From Marinospirillum alkalitolerans (GTDB lineage: Bacteria; Pseudomonadota; Gammaproteobacteria; Pseudomonadales; Halomonadaceae), in NCBI RefSeq assembly GCF_045055655.1, contig NZ_JBANFI010000001.1, positions 434,001 through 498,000 of the forward strand: 64,000 bases of DNA, given 5' to 3'. This document shows positions 43,380 to 51,429 of this stretch, piece by piece; within the stretch, counting starts at the first letter, position 1, and every line of letters begins with the position of its first letter. Both the position numbers and the translations under genes were made by a program. Under the pieces are notes generated by a model that was given only the letters and a program-made list of their open reading frames with translations, ran no database searches and had not been told where the DNA came from.

Positions 43380-44504
43380 CTAATGCCAGCGTTGAACTAA
43401 TGCACCAATCCAGCCCCAAAAGCGCTCCTGGATTTTGATCCACCAGGGGCGCTGTTGCCAGAGTTGAGTATCGATCCAGCAGCTGTCCAGCGCAGCCTGT
43501 TGAAACCAGGCTTCCACCTGCTGCGCAAGAGCAGCACAGCGCGCTTCTTGGTTCGCTTCTAGATTCCAGCGCAACCCCCAATAGTCAAAATTGCAGGAGC
43601 CGATCGAAATCCACTGATCGCAGAGGCTGACCTTGGCATGCAAAAAACGTGGCTCCAGCTCCAGAATACGCACACCCGCTTTGAGCAGCTCGGGATAAAA
43701 CCTTTGTCCGGCAAAGCGTATGGCGGGGTGATCTGTCTTGGGCCCTGGCAGCAGCAGATGGACTGAAACACCAGCCTGCGCCGCTTGGATCAAGGCGCGC
43801 CTCAATCGACGACTCGGCGCAAAATAGGGGGTCGCAATCCAGATCTGCTCTTGTGCCTGATAGATCTGACGCAGCAATGACAGCTTGATGGTGTGGCGAT
43901 ACAGGCCCCAGCCAGTGACCACGCGCCCTTCATTGTCTGAGGCCAGAGCAGCAGCAGGCCAGTGGATGGGCGGATGCGGGCAGAGGGCAGCAGCAAGAGG
44001 ACGACTTGGCCAGCTCTGGCGAAAAGTCTGCGCCCACTGGGTCACGCAAGAGCCTTGAATACGCAGCGCGACCTCTAACCAGGCCGTTTCTGGCGTGATC
44101 CACATATCCGCCAAACCAAATCCACCCACATAGGCGATCTGGTGATCAATCAACAGCAGCTTGCGATGATTACGAACCAGGTTTTGACTCAGTTGCCGCC
44201 AGTTCAAGGGATTAAACTCTTGGATCATCACTCCTGCGGTCTTGAGTTGCGCCCGTTCTTCAGGCGCAAAGCGGCGAGCGCCAAAGCCATCTATCAGCAA
44301 ATAGACCTGCACGCCACGTTGGCTGGCTGCACTTAAAGCTTCGACCCAAGCCTGGGTGACTAGCCCCGATTCAATCAAGTAGAGCTCAAGGAGAATCACC
44401 TCCCTTGCCGCTGCGATATCCGTTAACATACGCGGATAAAAATCGACGGCCTCACTGATGAGTTCGAAGTGCTGCTGAGGCTGCCAAGCTAATCCCTTCA
44501 GCAT
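43380..44504 (-). CDS. Phospholipase D-type cardiolipin synthase-like protein
   Basis: The 374-residue protein has two HKD half-sites: HRKLLLIDHQIAYVGGFG (about residues 115-135) and HAKVSLCDQWISIGSCNFDY (about 290-310). The second contains the usual GSxN. It lacks the N-terminal membrane helices of ClsA and in size resembles the soluble ClsB class. It would transfer phosphatidyl groups between phospholipids or to an alcohol. Its start is only about 75 nt from plsB, which diverges from it, so the two phospholipid genes share a promoter region. ATG 44504 was preferred over an in-frame TTG two codons upstream. Confidence 0.87.
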   Translation of the reverse strand: MLKGLAWQPQQHFELISEAVDFYPRMLTDIAAAREVILLELYLIESGLVTQAWVEALSAASQRGVQVYLLIDGFGARRFAPEERAQLKTAGVMIQEFNPLNWRQLSQNLVRNHRKLLLIDHQIAYVGGFGLADMWITPETAWLEVALRIQGSCVTQWAQTFRQSWPSRPLAAALCPHPPIHWPAAALASDNEGRVVTGWGLYRHTIKLSLLRQIYQAQEQIWIATPYFAPSRRLRRALIQAAQAGVSVHLLLPGPKTDHPAIRFAGQRFYPELLKAGVRILELEPRFLHAKVSLCDQWISIGSCNFDYWGLRWNLEANQEARCAALAQQVEAWFQQAALDSCWIDTQLWQQRPWWIKIQERFWGWIGALVQRWH

Positions 44505-44578
44505 CGGCAAAGCTTTTTCGGTAAGAGGGCGGGTTGTCGATCTTCCATCTTGTTAATTTGAATAGGTTGCCTTTTTTT

Positions 44579-47017
44579 ATGTTATTGAAAAAATTGGTGC
44601 TGATGCTCTGGGCACCTTTGGAGTTTTTATTAAGCGCTCTTTTGGCTCGCTGGGTCAAGATGCATTTAACACGCGAGCCCCTGCCCAGCTTGAAGCTTGA
44701 TCGCCCTTGCTTGTATTTAATGGAAAGAAAAAGCTGGGTGGATCGCCTGGTGTTGAAGCAGCTGATTCAGCAGCAAGGCTGGCCGCGTTTGGCGCGTTTG
44801 CAACTTGGACAGCATCAGCTGGATTCGAATCTGCTTTTTTTAGAGCAGAGTCCACCTTGGCGACGGGCATTTCAAGGCGCGCAGCCAACAGAAGATCTAC
44901 TCCAGGCCTGGCAGATGATGCAGGCACAGCCAGAAACCGAGCTACAGGTGATTCCAGTCAGCTTTTATTGGGGGCGGGCACCACGACGGAGTGAGTCTTT
45001 ATTTAAGTTGATCACGGCAGACTACTGGTCTGGCGGCGGTCGATTGCACAAGTTTTTTGCGGTGCTGTTTCATGGCCGTCAGCTTTGGGTCGCGGTCGGC
45101 TTGCCCTTTCTGGCGCATCAGGTGATGAGTCATGAGCGCTTGATGCAGCAGGGTGCTGAGAAAGCAGCTGAGAAAACTCGGCGTTTGTTGAAACTGTACT
45201 TTCGCCGTTCGAGAACGCGCCTGTTGGGGCCAGATTTATCCCATCGTCGCACTTTGAAAAAGGTGATCATGACGACACCCGCCGTGAAGCAGGCTATGGC
45301 AGAGGAAGCCGCGCAGACCAGTCCGCGTCAGGCAGAAGAGAAGGCATTAAAGTACATTGATGAGATCGCCTCTAACGTTTCCTACCCTGTTTTATTGCTG
45401 CTGGATCGCTTGCTGAATCGCGTGTGGAATCGCATCTATGATGGTGTTCAGGTCACTGGATTGGAGCAGTTTAAGGATCAGGCCGGTCGCTATACGCTGG
45501 TCTATCTGCCTTGTCACCGTAGCCATATTGATTATCTTCTTTTGTCCTATGTGCTTTTTCAACAAGGGCTGATGACACCGCATATTGCCGCAGGTGTGAA
45601 TCTGAATATGCCGGTTATCGGGCCTTTTTTGCGTCGTGGCGGGGCTTTCTTTATGCGGCGCAGTTTTAAGGATCAACCCTTGTATCGTGCCGTTTTTTAT
45701 GAGTATCTCTATACCCTGTTTTTACAAGGGCATTCGGTGGAGTTCTTTGTTGAAGGAGGGCGCTCGCGCACGGGTCGAACACTCTTGCCCAAGCCGGGAT
45801 TGCTGGCGCGAACGCTACAGGCACAAGAGCGCGGGACTCAGAAGCCCATGCTGCTGATTCCGATTTATATCGGTTATGAAAAGGTGCTTGAAGGCAGCAC
45901 TTATCTCAGTGAGCTGCAAGGGCAGCGTAAGAAAAAAGAATCCCCCTTAGATGTGCTGCGTGTCATCAAGCACCTGCGTCAGTCTTTTGGGCGGGTGCAG
46001 GTCAACTTTGGCCAGCCGATCGATCTGGATAGCTGGCGGGCATCTCGGGTCGATGAGCAGGCGCTGCCAGCTTTACAGCAGGAGATTGCTGGTCGGATTC
46101 AGCAGGCTGCAGGTCTGAATCGAACCAACCTAGTGGCCTTGAGTCTGCTGGCTTGTGAGCATCGCGTGCTGGATGGTGGGCTGATGGAGCAACAGATGCA
46201 GCTGCTGGCTGATTTAGCGCAGCGTATGGGTGTGTCCTTGATCCCGGAAGGTCGGCCTAGCGAATGGCTGGCTGCCGCTGAAGCCATGCAGTGGGTTGAG
46301 CCGGTGGCCCATCCACTGGGGCAGCTGTATCGCTTGAATGAAACCCAAGCCATTAGCCTGACTTATTATCGCAATAATACGCTGCATCTTTTTGCCCTGC
46401 CTTCGCTGATGGCTTTTTTGTTGCTTGAGCAGCCTGCTGTCACCGAGGCCACCTTGCTGTTCCAAGCCAAGATGGTCTATCCGCTGCTGCAAGCCGAGTA
46501 TTTTCTGCCACCGGCTGAAGAGGAACACGCGTTGGAGCAGTTGACGGCCAGGTTGCGCACCACCTTAGAGCAGCTAGCTGAGCAGAAGTTAGTGGTGTGT
46601 GTTGATCAGCTTTGGCAGCGTGCAGAAGAAACCACCTCCGAATTCTCTCAGCTTCAGCTGCTGGGGAATTTGGTTCGTCCGGCGCTAGAGCGCTACTATC
46701 TGTTGCTGGCACTGCTGGAGCAACAGGGGAGCGGTCAGCTCAGCGTGGTGGAGTTGATTGAGCGGGCGCAGGAATTTGTTAGTCGTTTAGCGCTGCTGCA
46801 AGGCTTGCATTCGCCTGAATATTCCGACCGTCATTTGATTGAGCAGGCGGTGCACCAGTTACTGCTGCTGGGTTGGTTGCGCGAGGATGCGATGCAGCGT
46901 TTGACCTTCCCTGATCGGCTGGTTGATCTTTTAAGCCAGGCCCGCCAGCTCTTTGATCCGCAGCTGCGCCTGATTCTGACCCACCTAACCCACTGGCGTC
47001 CACGAGAGGTGAGTTAA
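44579..47017 (+). CDS. plsB: Glycerol-3-phosphate 1-O-acyltransferase
   Basis: The 812-residue membrane-associated enzyme (807 in E. coli) acylates glycerol-3-phosphate at sn-1 in phospholipid synthesis. The acyltransferase motifs are PCHRSHIDYLLLSYVL (block I, H-x4-D), GAFFMRRSF (block II), FFVEGGRSRTGRTL (block III) and IPIYIGYE (block IV). ATG 44579 places the first conserved segment (LDRPCLYLMERKSWVDRL) as in E. coli, although it lacks a clear ribosome-binding site. TTG 44534 with AGAGGG close by is an alternative adding 15 residues. The 3' end lies inside a short tandem duplication. Confidence 0.96.
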   Translation: MLLKKLVLMLWAPLEFLLSALLARWVKMHLTREPLPSLKLDRPCLYLMERKSWVDRLVLKQLIQQQGWPRLARLQLGQHQLDSNLLFLEQSPPWRRAFQGAQPTEDLLQAWQMMQAQPETELQVIPVSFYWGRAPRRSESLFKLITADYWSGGGRLHKFFAVLFHGRQLWVAVGLPFLAHQVMSHERLMQQGAEKAAEKTRRLLKLYFRRSRTRLLGPDLSHRRTLKKVIMTTPAVKQAMAEEAAQTSPRQAEEKALKYIDEIASNVSYPVLLLLDRLLNRVWNRIYDGVQVTGLEQFKDQAGRYTLVYLPCHRSHIDYLLLSYVLFQQGLMTPHIAAGVNLNMPVIGPFLRRGGAFFMRRSFKDQPLYRAVFYEYLYTLFLQGHSVEFFVEGGRSRTGRTLLPKPGLLARTLQAQERGTQKPMLLIPIYIGYEKVLEGSTYLSELQGQRKKKESPLDVLRVIKHLRQSFGRVQVNFGQPIDLDSWRASRVDEQALPALQQEIAGRIQQAAGLNRTNLVALSLLACEHRVLDGGLMEQQMQLLADLAQRMGVSLIPEGRPSEWLAAAEAMQWVEPVAHPLGQLYRLNETQAISLTYYRNNTLHLFALPSLMAFLLLEQPAVTEATLLFQAKMVYPLLQAEYFLPPAEEEHALEQLTARLRTTLEQLAEQKLVVCVDQLWQRAEETTSEFSQLQLLGNLVRPALERYYLLLALLEQQGSGQLSVVELIERAQEFVSRLALLQGLHSPEYSDRHLIEQAVHQLLLLGWLREDAMQRLTFPDRLVDLLSQARQLFDPQLRLILTHLTHWRPREVS

Positions 47018-47040
47018 GTCCAGGAGAGGTGAGTTAAGAG
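47001..47040 (+). repeat. 20-bp tandem duplication across the plsB stop codon
   Basis: Two adjacent 20-bp units differ at three positions and share GAGAGGTGAGTTAAG. The first unit contains the plsB stop TAA, so the second is untranslated. It looks like a recent slippage event. Confidence 0.8.
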
Positions 47041-47062
47041 AGTGGCGTAAAAAGCCAGGTTC

Positions 47063-47094
47063 TGTGGCAAAGAGAGTAACTTCCCTTTGCCACA
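47063..47094. terminator. Hairpin between plsB and the PCuAC-like gene
   Basis: A 10-bp perfect stem TGTGGCAAAG/CTTTGCCACA with a 12-nt loop sits between two convergent genes. No T-run directly follows on either strand (a TTTTT occurs about 9 nt later on the minus strand), so termination is only possible. Confidence 0.45.
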
Positions 47095-47104
47095 AGGAGG
47101 CCAC

Positions 47105-47641
47105 CTAACGGATCAGTGGATCGGTCATCACGTCATCCAGCCCTTCGCTACGCCGTGTGGGGCGTTGCTGCTGCAAGGGATCGGAGCGCACATCATCCAG
47201 TGAGCGATCACCGTAGAGGGTGGTGGGACGCACTCTGACGCGTACTTCTTGGCTGGGTGCATTGGCAAAGTGCAGGCGCAGGTTAAAATGGCGGCCTGCA
47301 CGCAGAGGCTGATGGAGATCTTCGAGCAGAATAAAGGTGTTGCCGCTATTGAGGGTGACAGGGATGTGCTGCGGGAGTTGCACCTGCGCCAGCTGGATGG
47401 GAACCAGCTCATCTTCTGTGGCTTGAAGATGAACGATGCGTGCTGAACCGGCCATGTCCGACTCGATGCCGACCAGACGTTCTGTGCCTGATCCCATTTG
47501 TGTTAGCGTCATATAGACTGGGACCTGTGTGACCTGTGCTGGGGCCGCTAAAGACCAGGCCTCAAAAACCTGCACTTCTGCTTGAGCCACTTGCCAGCCA
47601 CTCAACAGCAGGCCCGCTGCCCATGCCAACTTCTTGTTCAT
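47105..47641 (-). CDS. Secreted PCuAC-like protein with most copper ligands missing
   Basis: A signal peptide (MNKKLAWAAGLLLSGWQVAQA) precedes a PCuAC-type domain, recognisable from PVYMTLTQMGSGTERLVGIE, DMAGSARIVHLQ and LHQPLRAGRHFNLRLHFAN. PCuAC proteins carry Cu(I) to cytochrome oxidases using an H-x-M pair and an H/M pair. Here only His71 of the first pair is present (HLQ instead of HEM), and the GYHLML segment reads NTFILL. Copper delivery is therefore doubtful. The C-terminal tail has a repeated motif, SLDDVRSDPL and GLDDVMTDPL (residues 147-156 and 167-176). It stands alone, convergent to plsB. Confidence 0.72.
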   Translation of the reverse strand: MNKKLAWAAGLLLSGWQVAQAEVQVFEAWSLAAPAQVTQVPVYMTLTQMGSGTERLVGIESDMAGSARIVHLQATEDELVPIQLAQVQLPQHIPVTLNSGNTFILLEDLHQPLRAGRHFNLRLHFANAPSQEVRVRVRPTTLYGDRSLDDVRSDPLQQQRPTRRSEGLDDVMTDPLIR

Positions 47642-47757
47642 TTTGTTCTCCTAGAATCCAGTCAATGATAAGCCAGCGCTATTTCAGCGGAAATGCATCT
47701 AAATAGCTAGTCGACTTAAGCCTGATGGTGATCTAGGTCAGCCCTCAGCCCTCAACC

Positions 47758-48543
47758 CTAGGCATCCCGAGTGAGCTTTTTCAGGCTGTAAATATCAAAA
47801 CGATTGGCCTGACCGGTGAGTTCAATCTGCGGTGCGCGTTGCATCAGATAGGGTGCATGGCGCGGTCTTTTGACCACCACGCGATGACTGGCGCAATCCA
47901 GTGCCATCTCCAATAGCAGATCGGCATCTTCATCCTGACCAACCAGATGATGGAAAAGGCGCATTTCTTTTTTGACTTGCGCCGATTTTTTGCTAGCAGG
48001 GAACATTGGATCAAGATAGATGACTTCTGCTTGGAGATCTTGGCTGAGTTCGGCGAGGCGCTGGCTGGCCTGCCCTTGAAATAAACGCAAGCGCGCCAGG
48101 ATCGAAGCCAGTTCGGGGTCCTGGTGTGCGCTGGCACGTTGGTAGGCATCTTGTCCCAAGGCGGCGACCCAAGGATGGCGCTCCAGCGCCCAGACCTCGG
48201 CACCTAAACTGGCGAGCACAAAAGCATCACTGAGCAGACCGGCTGTCGCATCGAGAATGCGCGGCGAGATCCCTGCTTTGAGGCCGCACGCCTTGGCGAC
48301 AGCTTGGCCCCGCCCACCACCAAATTGACGCCGATGAGCTAAGCGCCCGCCGACCAAATCTACTTGCACTGGGGCCACCTTGGGCTCTTCCGCCAAGGCC
48401 AAGCCTAAGCCCTGTGTATTGACCAATAGATAGCAGCCCTGTGTAGGTGGCGTATCACTCAGGGTGAGTTGAAGCTGTTCTGCCCAGGCTTGTGCCTGCT
48501 GGCGTTGCTGTGGATCAGCAAGATAGAGAAGGCTGTGCGTCAC
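47758..48543 (-). CDS. rsmJ: 16S rRNA (guanine(1516)-N(2))-methyltransferase
   Basis: The SAM-dependent methyltransferase carries the RsmJ signature VDLVGGRLAHRRQFGGGRGQ, then ILDATAGLLSDAFVLASLG (SAM motif I), ALERHPWVAALG and VIYLDPMFP (catalytic motif IV). KKSAQVKKEMRLFHHLVG follows. I favour GTG 48543 (VTHSLLYLADP) as start, with GGAA 6 nt upstream, giving 261 residues (250 in E. coli). An ATG at 48600 is in frame and would overlap the upstream small gene by 41 nt. Confidence 0.93.
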   Translation of the reverse strand: MTHSLLYLADPQQRQQAQAWAEQLQLTLSDTPPTQGCYLLVNTQGLGLALAEEPKVAPVQVDLVGGRLAHRRQFGGGRGQAVAKACGLKAGISPRILDATAGLLSDAFVLASLGAEVWALERHPWVAALGQDAYQRASAHQDPELASILARLRLFQGQASQRLAELSQDLQAEVIYLDPMFPASKKSAQVKKEMRLFHHLVGQDEDADLLLEMALDCASHRVVVKRPRHAPYLMQRAPQIELTGQANRFDIYSLKKLTRDA

Positions 48544-48559
48544 GCGGGTTCCGTTCAGG

Positions 48560-48814
48560 CTAGATGTAGAGGTCAATCTGGGATGGGCGCTGACCGCCAT
48601 GGGCGACCGCCCAATAGAGCATCAGCGCCTTACGAGTGTGCAGATGGGCATCTTCCCAATTGGGCGCGCTCTCACTGGCCGCCAGATATTCCCCAGCCAG
48701 ACTGGCCGTCGATGCCTGAGGTGCCTCGATGGAGGGCGTCAGGCTGCGCGCAGGTCGGCGAGCCTGAGGGCGAATCGCTGTGGGTGCAGGAAGATGGCGT
48801 GGAATCTGCATCAT
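48560..48814 (-). CDS. Small hypothetical protein between thioesterase and rsmJ genes
   Basis: The 84-residue product begins MMQIPRHLPAPTAIRPQA and ends in GGQRPSQIDLYI. The first half is Pro/Ala/Arg-rich and probably disordered; the second half looks helical (WEDAHLHTRKALMLYWAVAH). I do not recognise it. It begins 4 nt after the thioesterase stop and ends 16 nt before the preferred rsmJ start, a spacing typical of a real operon gene, but no clear ribosome-binding site precedes it. Confidence 0.55.
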   Translation of the reverse strand: MMQIPRHLPAPTAIRPQARRPARSLTPSIEAPQASTASLAGEYLAASESAPNWEDAHLHTRKALMLYWAVAHGGQRPSQIDLYI

Positions 48815-48818
48815 GCTT

Positions 48819-49394
48819 TTAGTCTGCTTGCGGCTCGACCAGCAGCTGACAGCGTTCACCAGCCACTTCGGCCAGCAAGCGCTCTTGATTCAGCTCTTGG
48901 CGTAGCTGGTTGATTTCACGGTGGTGCTGGCGCTTGAGCTGGCGGCGTAACTTACCCATGACAAAGCGCTGAATCTGCTGCTCGGTTTCAAGAATCAGTC
49001 CAGGAACGGCTGTCGGTTGGCGGGTTTCTTCATCGACTGCCACCATCGTGAAGTAAGAGGTGTTGGTGTGCTTGACGATATCCTGTTTGAAATCTTCAGA
49101 GATCACCTTGATGCCCACTTCCATCGAGCTGTGCCCAACATAGTTGACTGAGGCAAAGAGGGTGAGCAGCTCACCTACCTCGACGGGATTCATAAAATCC
49201 ACTGAGTCGACTGAGGCCGTCACGCAATAGCTTTTGGCATGGCTGGCGGCGCAGGTATAGGCGATCTTATCCATTAAAGACAGAATCACACCGCCATGCA
49301 CCTTGCCGCCAAAATTGGCATAAGAAGGCACCATCAGTTCTTTTAAAATGATTTGTGAAGCAGAAACAGTTTTGTAGTGGTGAGCAGAAGACAT
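48819..49394 (-). CDS. Hotdog-fold acyl-CoA thioesterase
   Basis: The 191-residue protein matches the YciA/acyl-CoA hydrolase branch. It has NFGGKVHGGVILSLMDKIAY (hotdog helix with catalytic region), VTASVDSVDFMNPVEVGEL, VNYVGHSSMEVGIKV and TNTSYFTMVAVDEE. A basic/Gln-rich helical extension of about 60 residues follows the hotdog domain. It would hydrolyse acyl-CoA esters in the cytosol. It follows tsaB by 10 nt and precedes the small ORF and rsmJ. Confidence 0.9.
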   Translation of the reverse strand: MSSAHHYKTVSASQIILKELMVPSYANFGGKVHGGVILSLMDKIAYTCAASHAKSYCVTASVDSVDFMNPVEVGELLTLFASVNYVGHSSMEVGIKVISEDFKQDIVKHTNTSYFTMVAVDEETRQPTAVPGLILETEQQIQRFVMGKLRRQLKRQHHREINQLRQELNQERLLAEVAGERCQLLVEPQAD

Positions 49395-49404
49395 AGCTTG
49401 GCGC

Positions 49405-50118
49405 TTAACCTTGTTGAAGAGGAACGGGTTGCTGCGTGGCGGGTTGATGCGTCACTTGATTACGCAAATAAGTGGGTTCGATCTCAGCCGCAGAGCACCA
49501 GCGCTGAGCTGCCCAATCCTGTAAAGCAAGGGGGAGCATGGCAGCGGCACTGGGCAGCACATCGCTTTTGACCTGTTGAATGGCTTGGCGCGTGAGGGCA
49601 GGAAAGCGCGCTTCAAACAGGCCGCCTGATCCCACCACCAGCCAATCTTCGCCCATCTTAGGCTCGACGAGCAGGGCCTCAGGCGCGCTCAATTGCTCCT
49701 CCGTCAGCGAGATTAACTGGCCTTGCTGAACTTGATACACCGCCCAATAGATTTCATCCATGCGTGCATCAAGACAGCTGATCAAGCGTGTGGCATAACA
49801 ATCCTGATGCGCTTGCCAAGCTTGAGCGGCGAGCGTTGAGATGGGCAGCACGGGGAGATCGAGTGCCAGTGCGAGCCCTTGGGTGGTCGCAGCGGCAATT
49901 CTCAGGCCGGTAAAAGAGCCAGGGCCACGGCCAAAAACTAAACCGTCGAGATCACTCATGCTGAGCTGAGCTTCAGCCAGTAGGGCTTGGATTTGGGGCA
50001 AAATCAGCTGGGCATGTTGACGGGGAGCCAAGCGCGTTTCTTCTAAGAGCTGGCCTTGGTGCCAAAGCGCGACAGAAGAAGCCTCAGAGGAAGTATCAAG
50101 AGCGAGTAGGGAAGGCAT
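49405..50118 (-). CDS. tsaB: tRNA threonylcarbamoyladenosine biosynthesis protein TsaB
   Basis: The 237-residue protein (231 in E. coli) has the TsaB/YeaZ signatures LLALDTSSEASSVAL, RQHAQLILPQI and FGRGPGSFTGLRI. TsaB forms a complex with TsaD and TsaE that installs t6A37 on ANN-decoding tRNAs. It lacks the metal-binding histidines of TsaD, as expected. It leads a minus-strand run with the thioesterase gene and rsmJ, starting 170 nt downstream of adk. Confidence 0.96.
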   Translation of the reverse strand: MPSLLALDTSSEASSVALWHQGQLLEETRLAPRQHAQLILPQIQALLAEAQLSMSDLDGLVFGRGPGSFTGLRIAAATTQGLALALDLPVLPISTLAAQAWQAHQDCYATRLISCLDARMDEIYWAVYQVQQGQLISLTEEQLSAPEALLVEPKMGEDWLVVGSGGLFEARFPALTRQAIQQVKSDVLPSAAAMLPLALQDWAAQRWCSAAEIEPTYLRNQVTHQPATQQPVPLQQG

Positions 50119-50218
50119 GAATAAAACCTGATCTGTGAGTCAGGCGGCATGATAACAGGAAAAAAAGCCAAGCGAGAAGTGAACTCCTTCTATTGTCTCG
50201 CCAGCATGACACTATGAG

Positions 50219-50230
50219 CCAGCATGCTGG
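50219..50230. repeat. 12-bp perfect palindrome between adk and tsaB
   Basis: CCAGCATGCTGG lies about 100 nt upstream of tsaB, preceded at 50200 by another CCAGCATG. It could be an operator or a hairpin in the adk 3' region; no regulator is recognised. Confidence 0.35.
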
Positions 50231-50254
50231 ATGGCTGACTCGGGATGTGTGCAA

Positions 50255-50279
50255 GGGCACGCCTCTCGCAGGCGCACCC
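50255..50279 (-). terminator. Possible adk 3' hairpin
   Basis: On the minus strand GGGTGCGCC and GGCGTGCCC pair fully, using two G-U wobbles. The hairpin therefore forms in the adk transcript and not in the opposite one. It starts 9 nt after the adk stop but lacks a T-run. Confidence 0.42.
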
Positions 50280-50288
50280 TGCATCCAC

Positions 50289-50942
50289 TTAGCTCAGTGC
50301 TTGGAGCACTTGCTGACGGATGTCATCAACACTGCCCACGCCTTCAACGCGAGTATAAGCAGGCGCTGCAGCGGCATCCTGCTGTGCCCAGGCTTGGTAG
50401 TACTCAACCAGAGGCGCTGTTTGGTCATGGTAGACGGCCAGACGGTGGCGCACGGTGGCTTCGTTATCATCTTCACGTTGAATCAGATCTTCGCCTGTCA
50501 CGTCATCCTTGCCTTCAACCTTGGGTGGGTTGTAAACCAAGTGGTAGGTACGGCCTGAGGCAGGATGCACACGGCGGCCAGACATCCGCTTGACGATTTC
50601 CTCATCTTCAACGGCAATTTCAATCACATGATCCAGCTTGACACCGGCTTCTTTCATCGCATCAGCCTGAGGAATGGTGCGGGGAAAGCCATCAAATAAA
50701 AAGCCCTTGGCACAATCTGCCTCAGCGATGCGATCTTTGACGAGGCCGATAATGATATCGTCAGACACCAGACCACCTGAGTTCATGATTTCTTTTGCTT
50801 TCAATCCCATCGGCGTGCCTGCTTTAACGGCAGCGCGGAGCATGTCACCAGTAGAAATTTGCGGGATACCAAAGTGTTCACAAATAAATTGGGCTTGTGT
50901 CCCCTTACCGGCACCGGGTGCTCCTAAAAGAATTAAACGCAT
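50289..50942 (-). CDS. adk: Adenylate kinase
   Basis: The 217-residue enzyme interconverts ATP, ADP and AMP. It has the P-loop LLGAPGAGKGTQAQFI, the AMP-binding IPQISTGDMLRAAV and FDGFPRTIPQADAM. A long LID domain (GRRVHPASGRTYHLVYNPPK) lacks the four-cysteine zinc site, and DDNEATVRHRL is the final block. Length and motifs match E. coli Adk (214). It is transcribed alone. Confidence 0.98.
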   Translation of the reverse strand: MRLILLGAPGAGKGTQAQFICEHFGIPQISTGDMLRAAVKAGTPMGLKAKEIMNSGGLVSDDIIIGLVKDRIAEADCAKGFLFDGFPRTIPQADAMKEAGVKLDHVIEIAVEDEEIVKRMSGRRVHPASGRTYHLVYNPPKVEGKDDVTGEDLIQREDDNEATVRHRLAVYHDQTAPLVEYYQAWAQQDAAAAPAYTRVEGVGSVDDIRQQVLQALS

Positions 50943-51429
50943 CTGCTGCTCCTTTACTCAGTTTATTTTAGTGAAGAAGACACTGTCGGGCTCAGATCCT
51001 GGGTGCATGGGCCAAACTGCTTCGCTGCACAAGAGCGCTGGAGTCTGGCCTGAGGGCACCGCAGAAAAACTGAGCGCAATACAGAGCCTCTGAAGAGAAT
51101 ACTGGTGTTTTCTTGATCATTGAGCGCGAAGCGCTTGTGATAGAAAGCCCAAACCTTGGGGATGAAGAGAGAAGGCCAAAGGGGTTCCTGCTATGGCGGT
51201 TCATGTTGATATCTAAGAAGCCTCTGATTAACTATTGCGCTGGGTGATGCTGCGTTGAAATTGGCCTGACCTGCGCTCATGACGTTAATCAGAGGCCTCC
51301 TAAGTAATCAATAGTGACTGCAAAAAGTCATGCTCTTCATCAGGCTATCCTTAGCGCTTCGCAGACAATACAGGGAGTCCCCGATGCTGACAAGCACCAA
51401 GGACTCATACCTAAGGTGGGGGTGGTGCC
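50943..51429. other. 487-nt intergenic region between adk and the chemoreceptor gene
   Basis: No gene with a ribosome-binding site is seen. The region contains the MITE-like element at 51213-51303. Near the chemoreceptor stop, GGTGCC-CTAA-GGCACC (51429 area) is a small palindrome without a T-run. Confidence 0.4.
51213..51303. mobile_element. MITE-like element of IS5 type with CTAA target duplication
   Basis: An 83-bp core (51217-51299) is bounded by 16-bp terminal inverted repeats, GAAGCCTCTGATTAAC and (reverse) GAGGCCTCTGATTAAC, 15 of 16 identical. It is flanked on both sides by CTAA, which fits the YTAR 4-bp target duplication of IS5-family transposases. The 51-bp interior has no coding capacity, so it would depend on a transposase supplied elsewhere. 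A probable relative lies at 11384. Confidence 0.7.
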
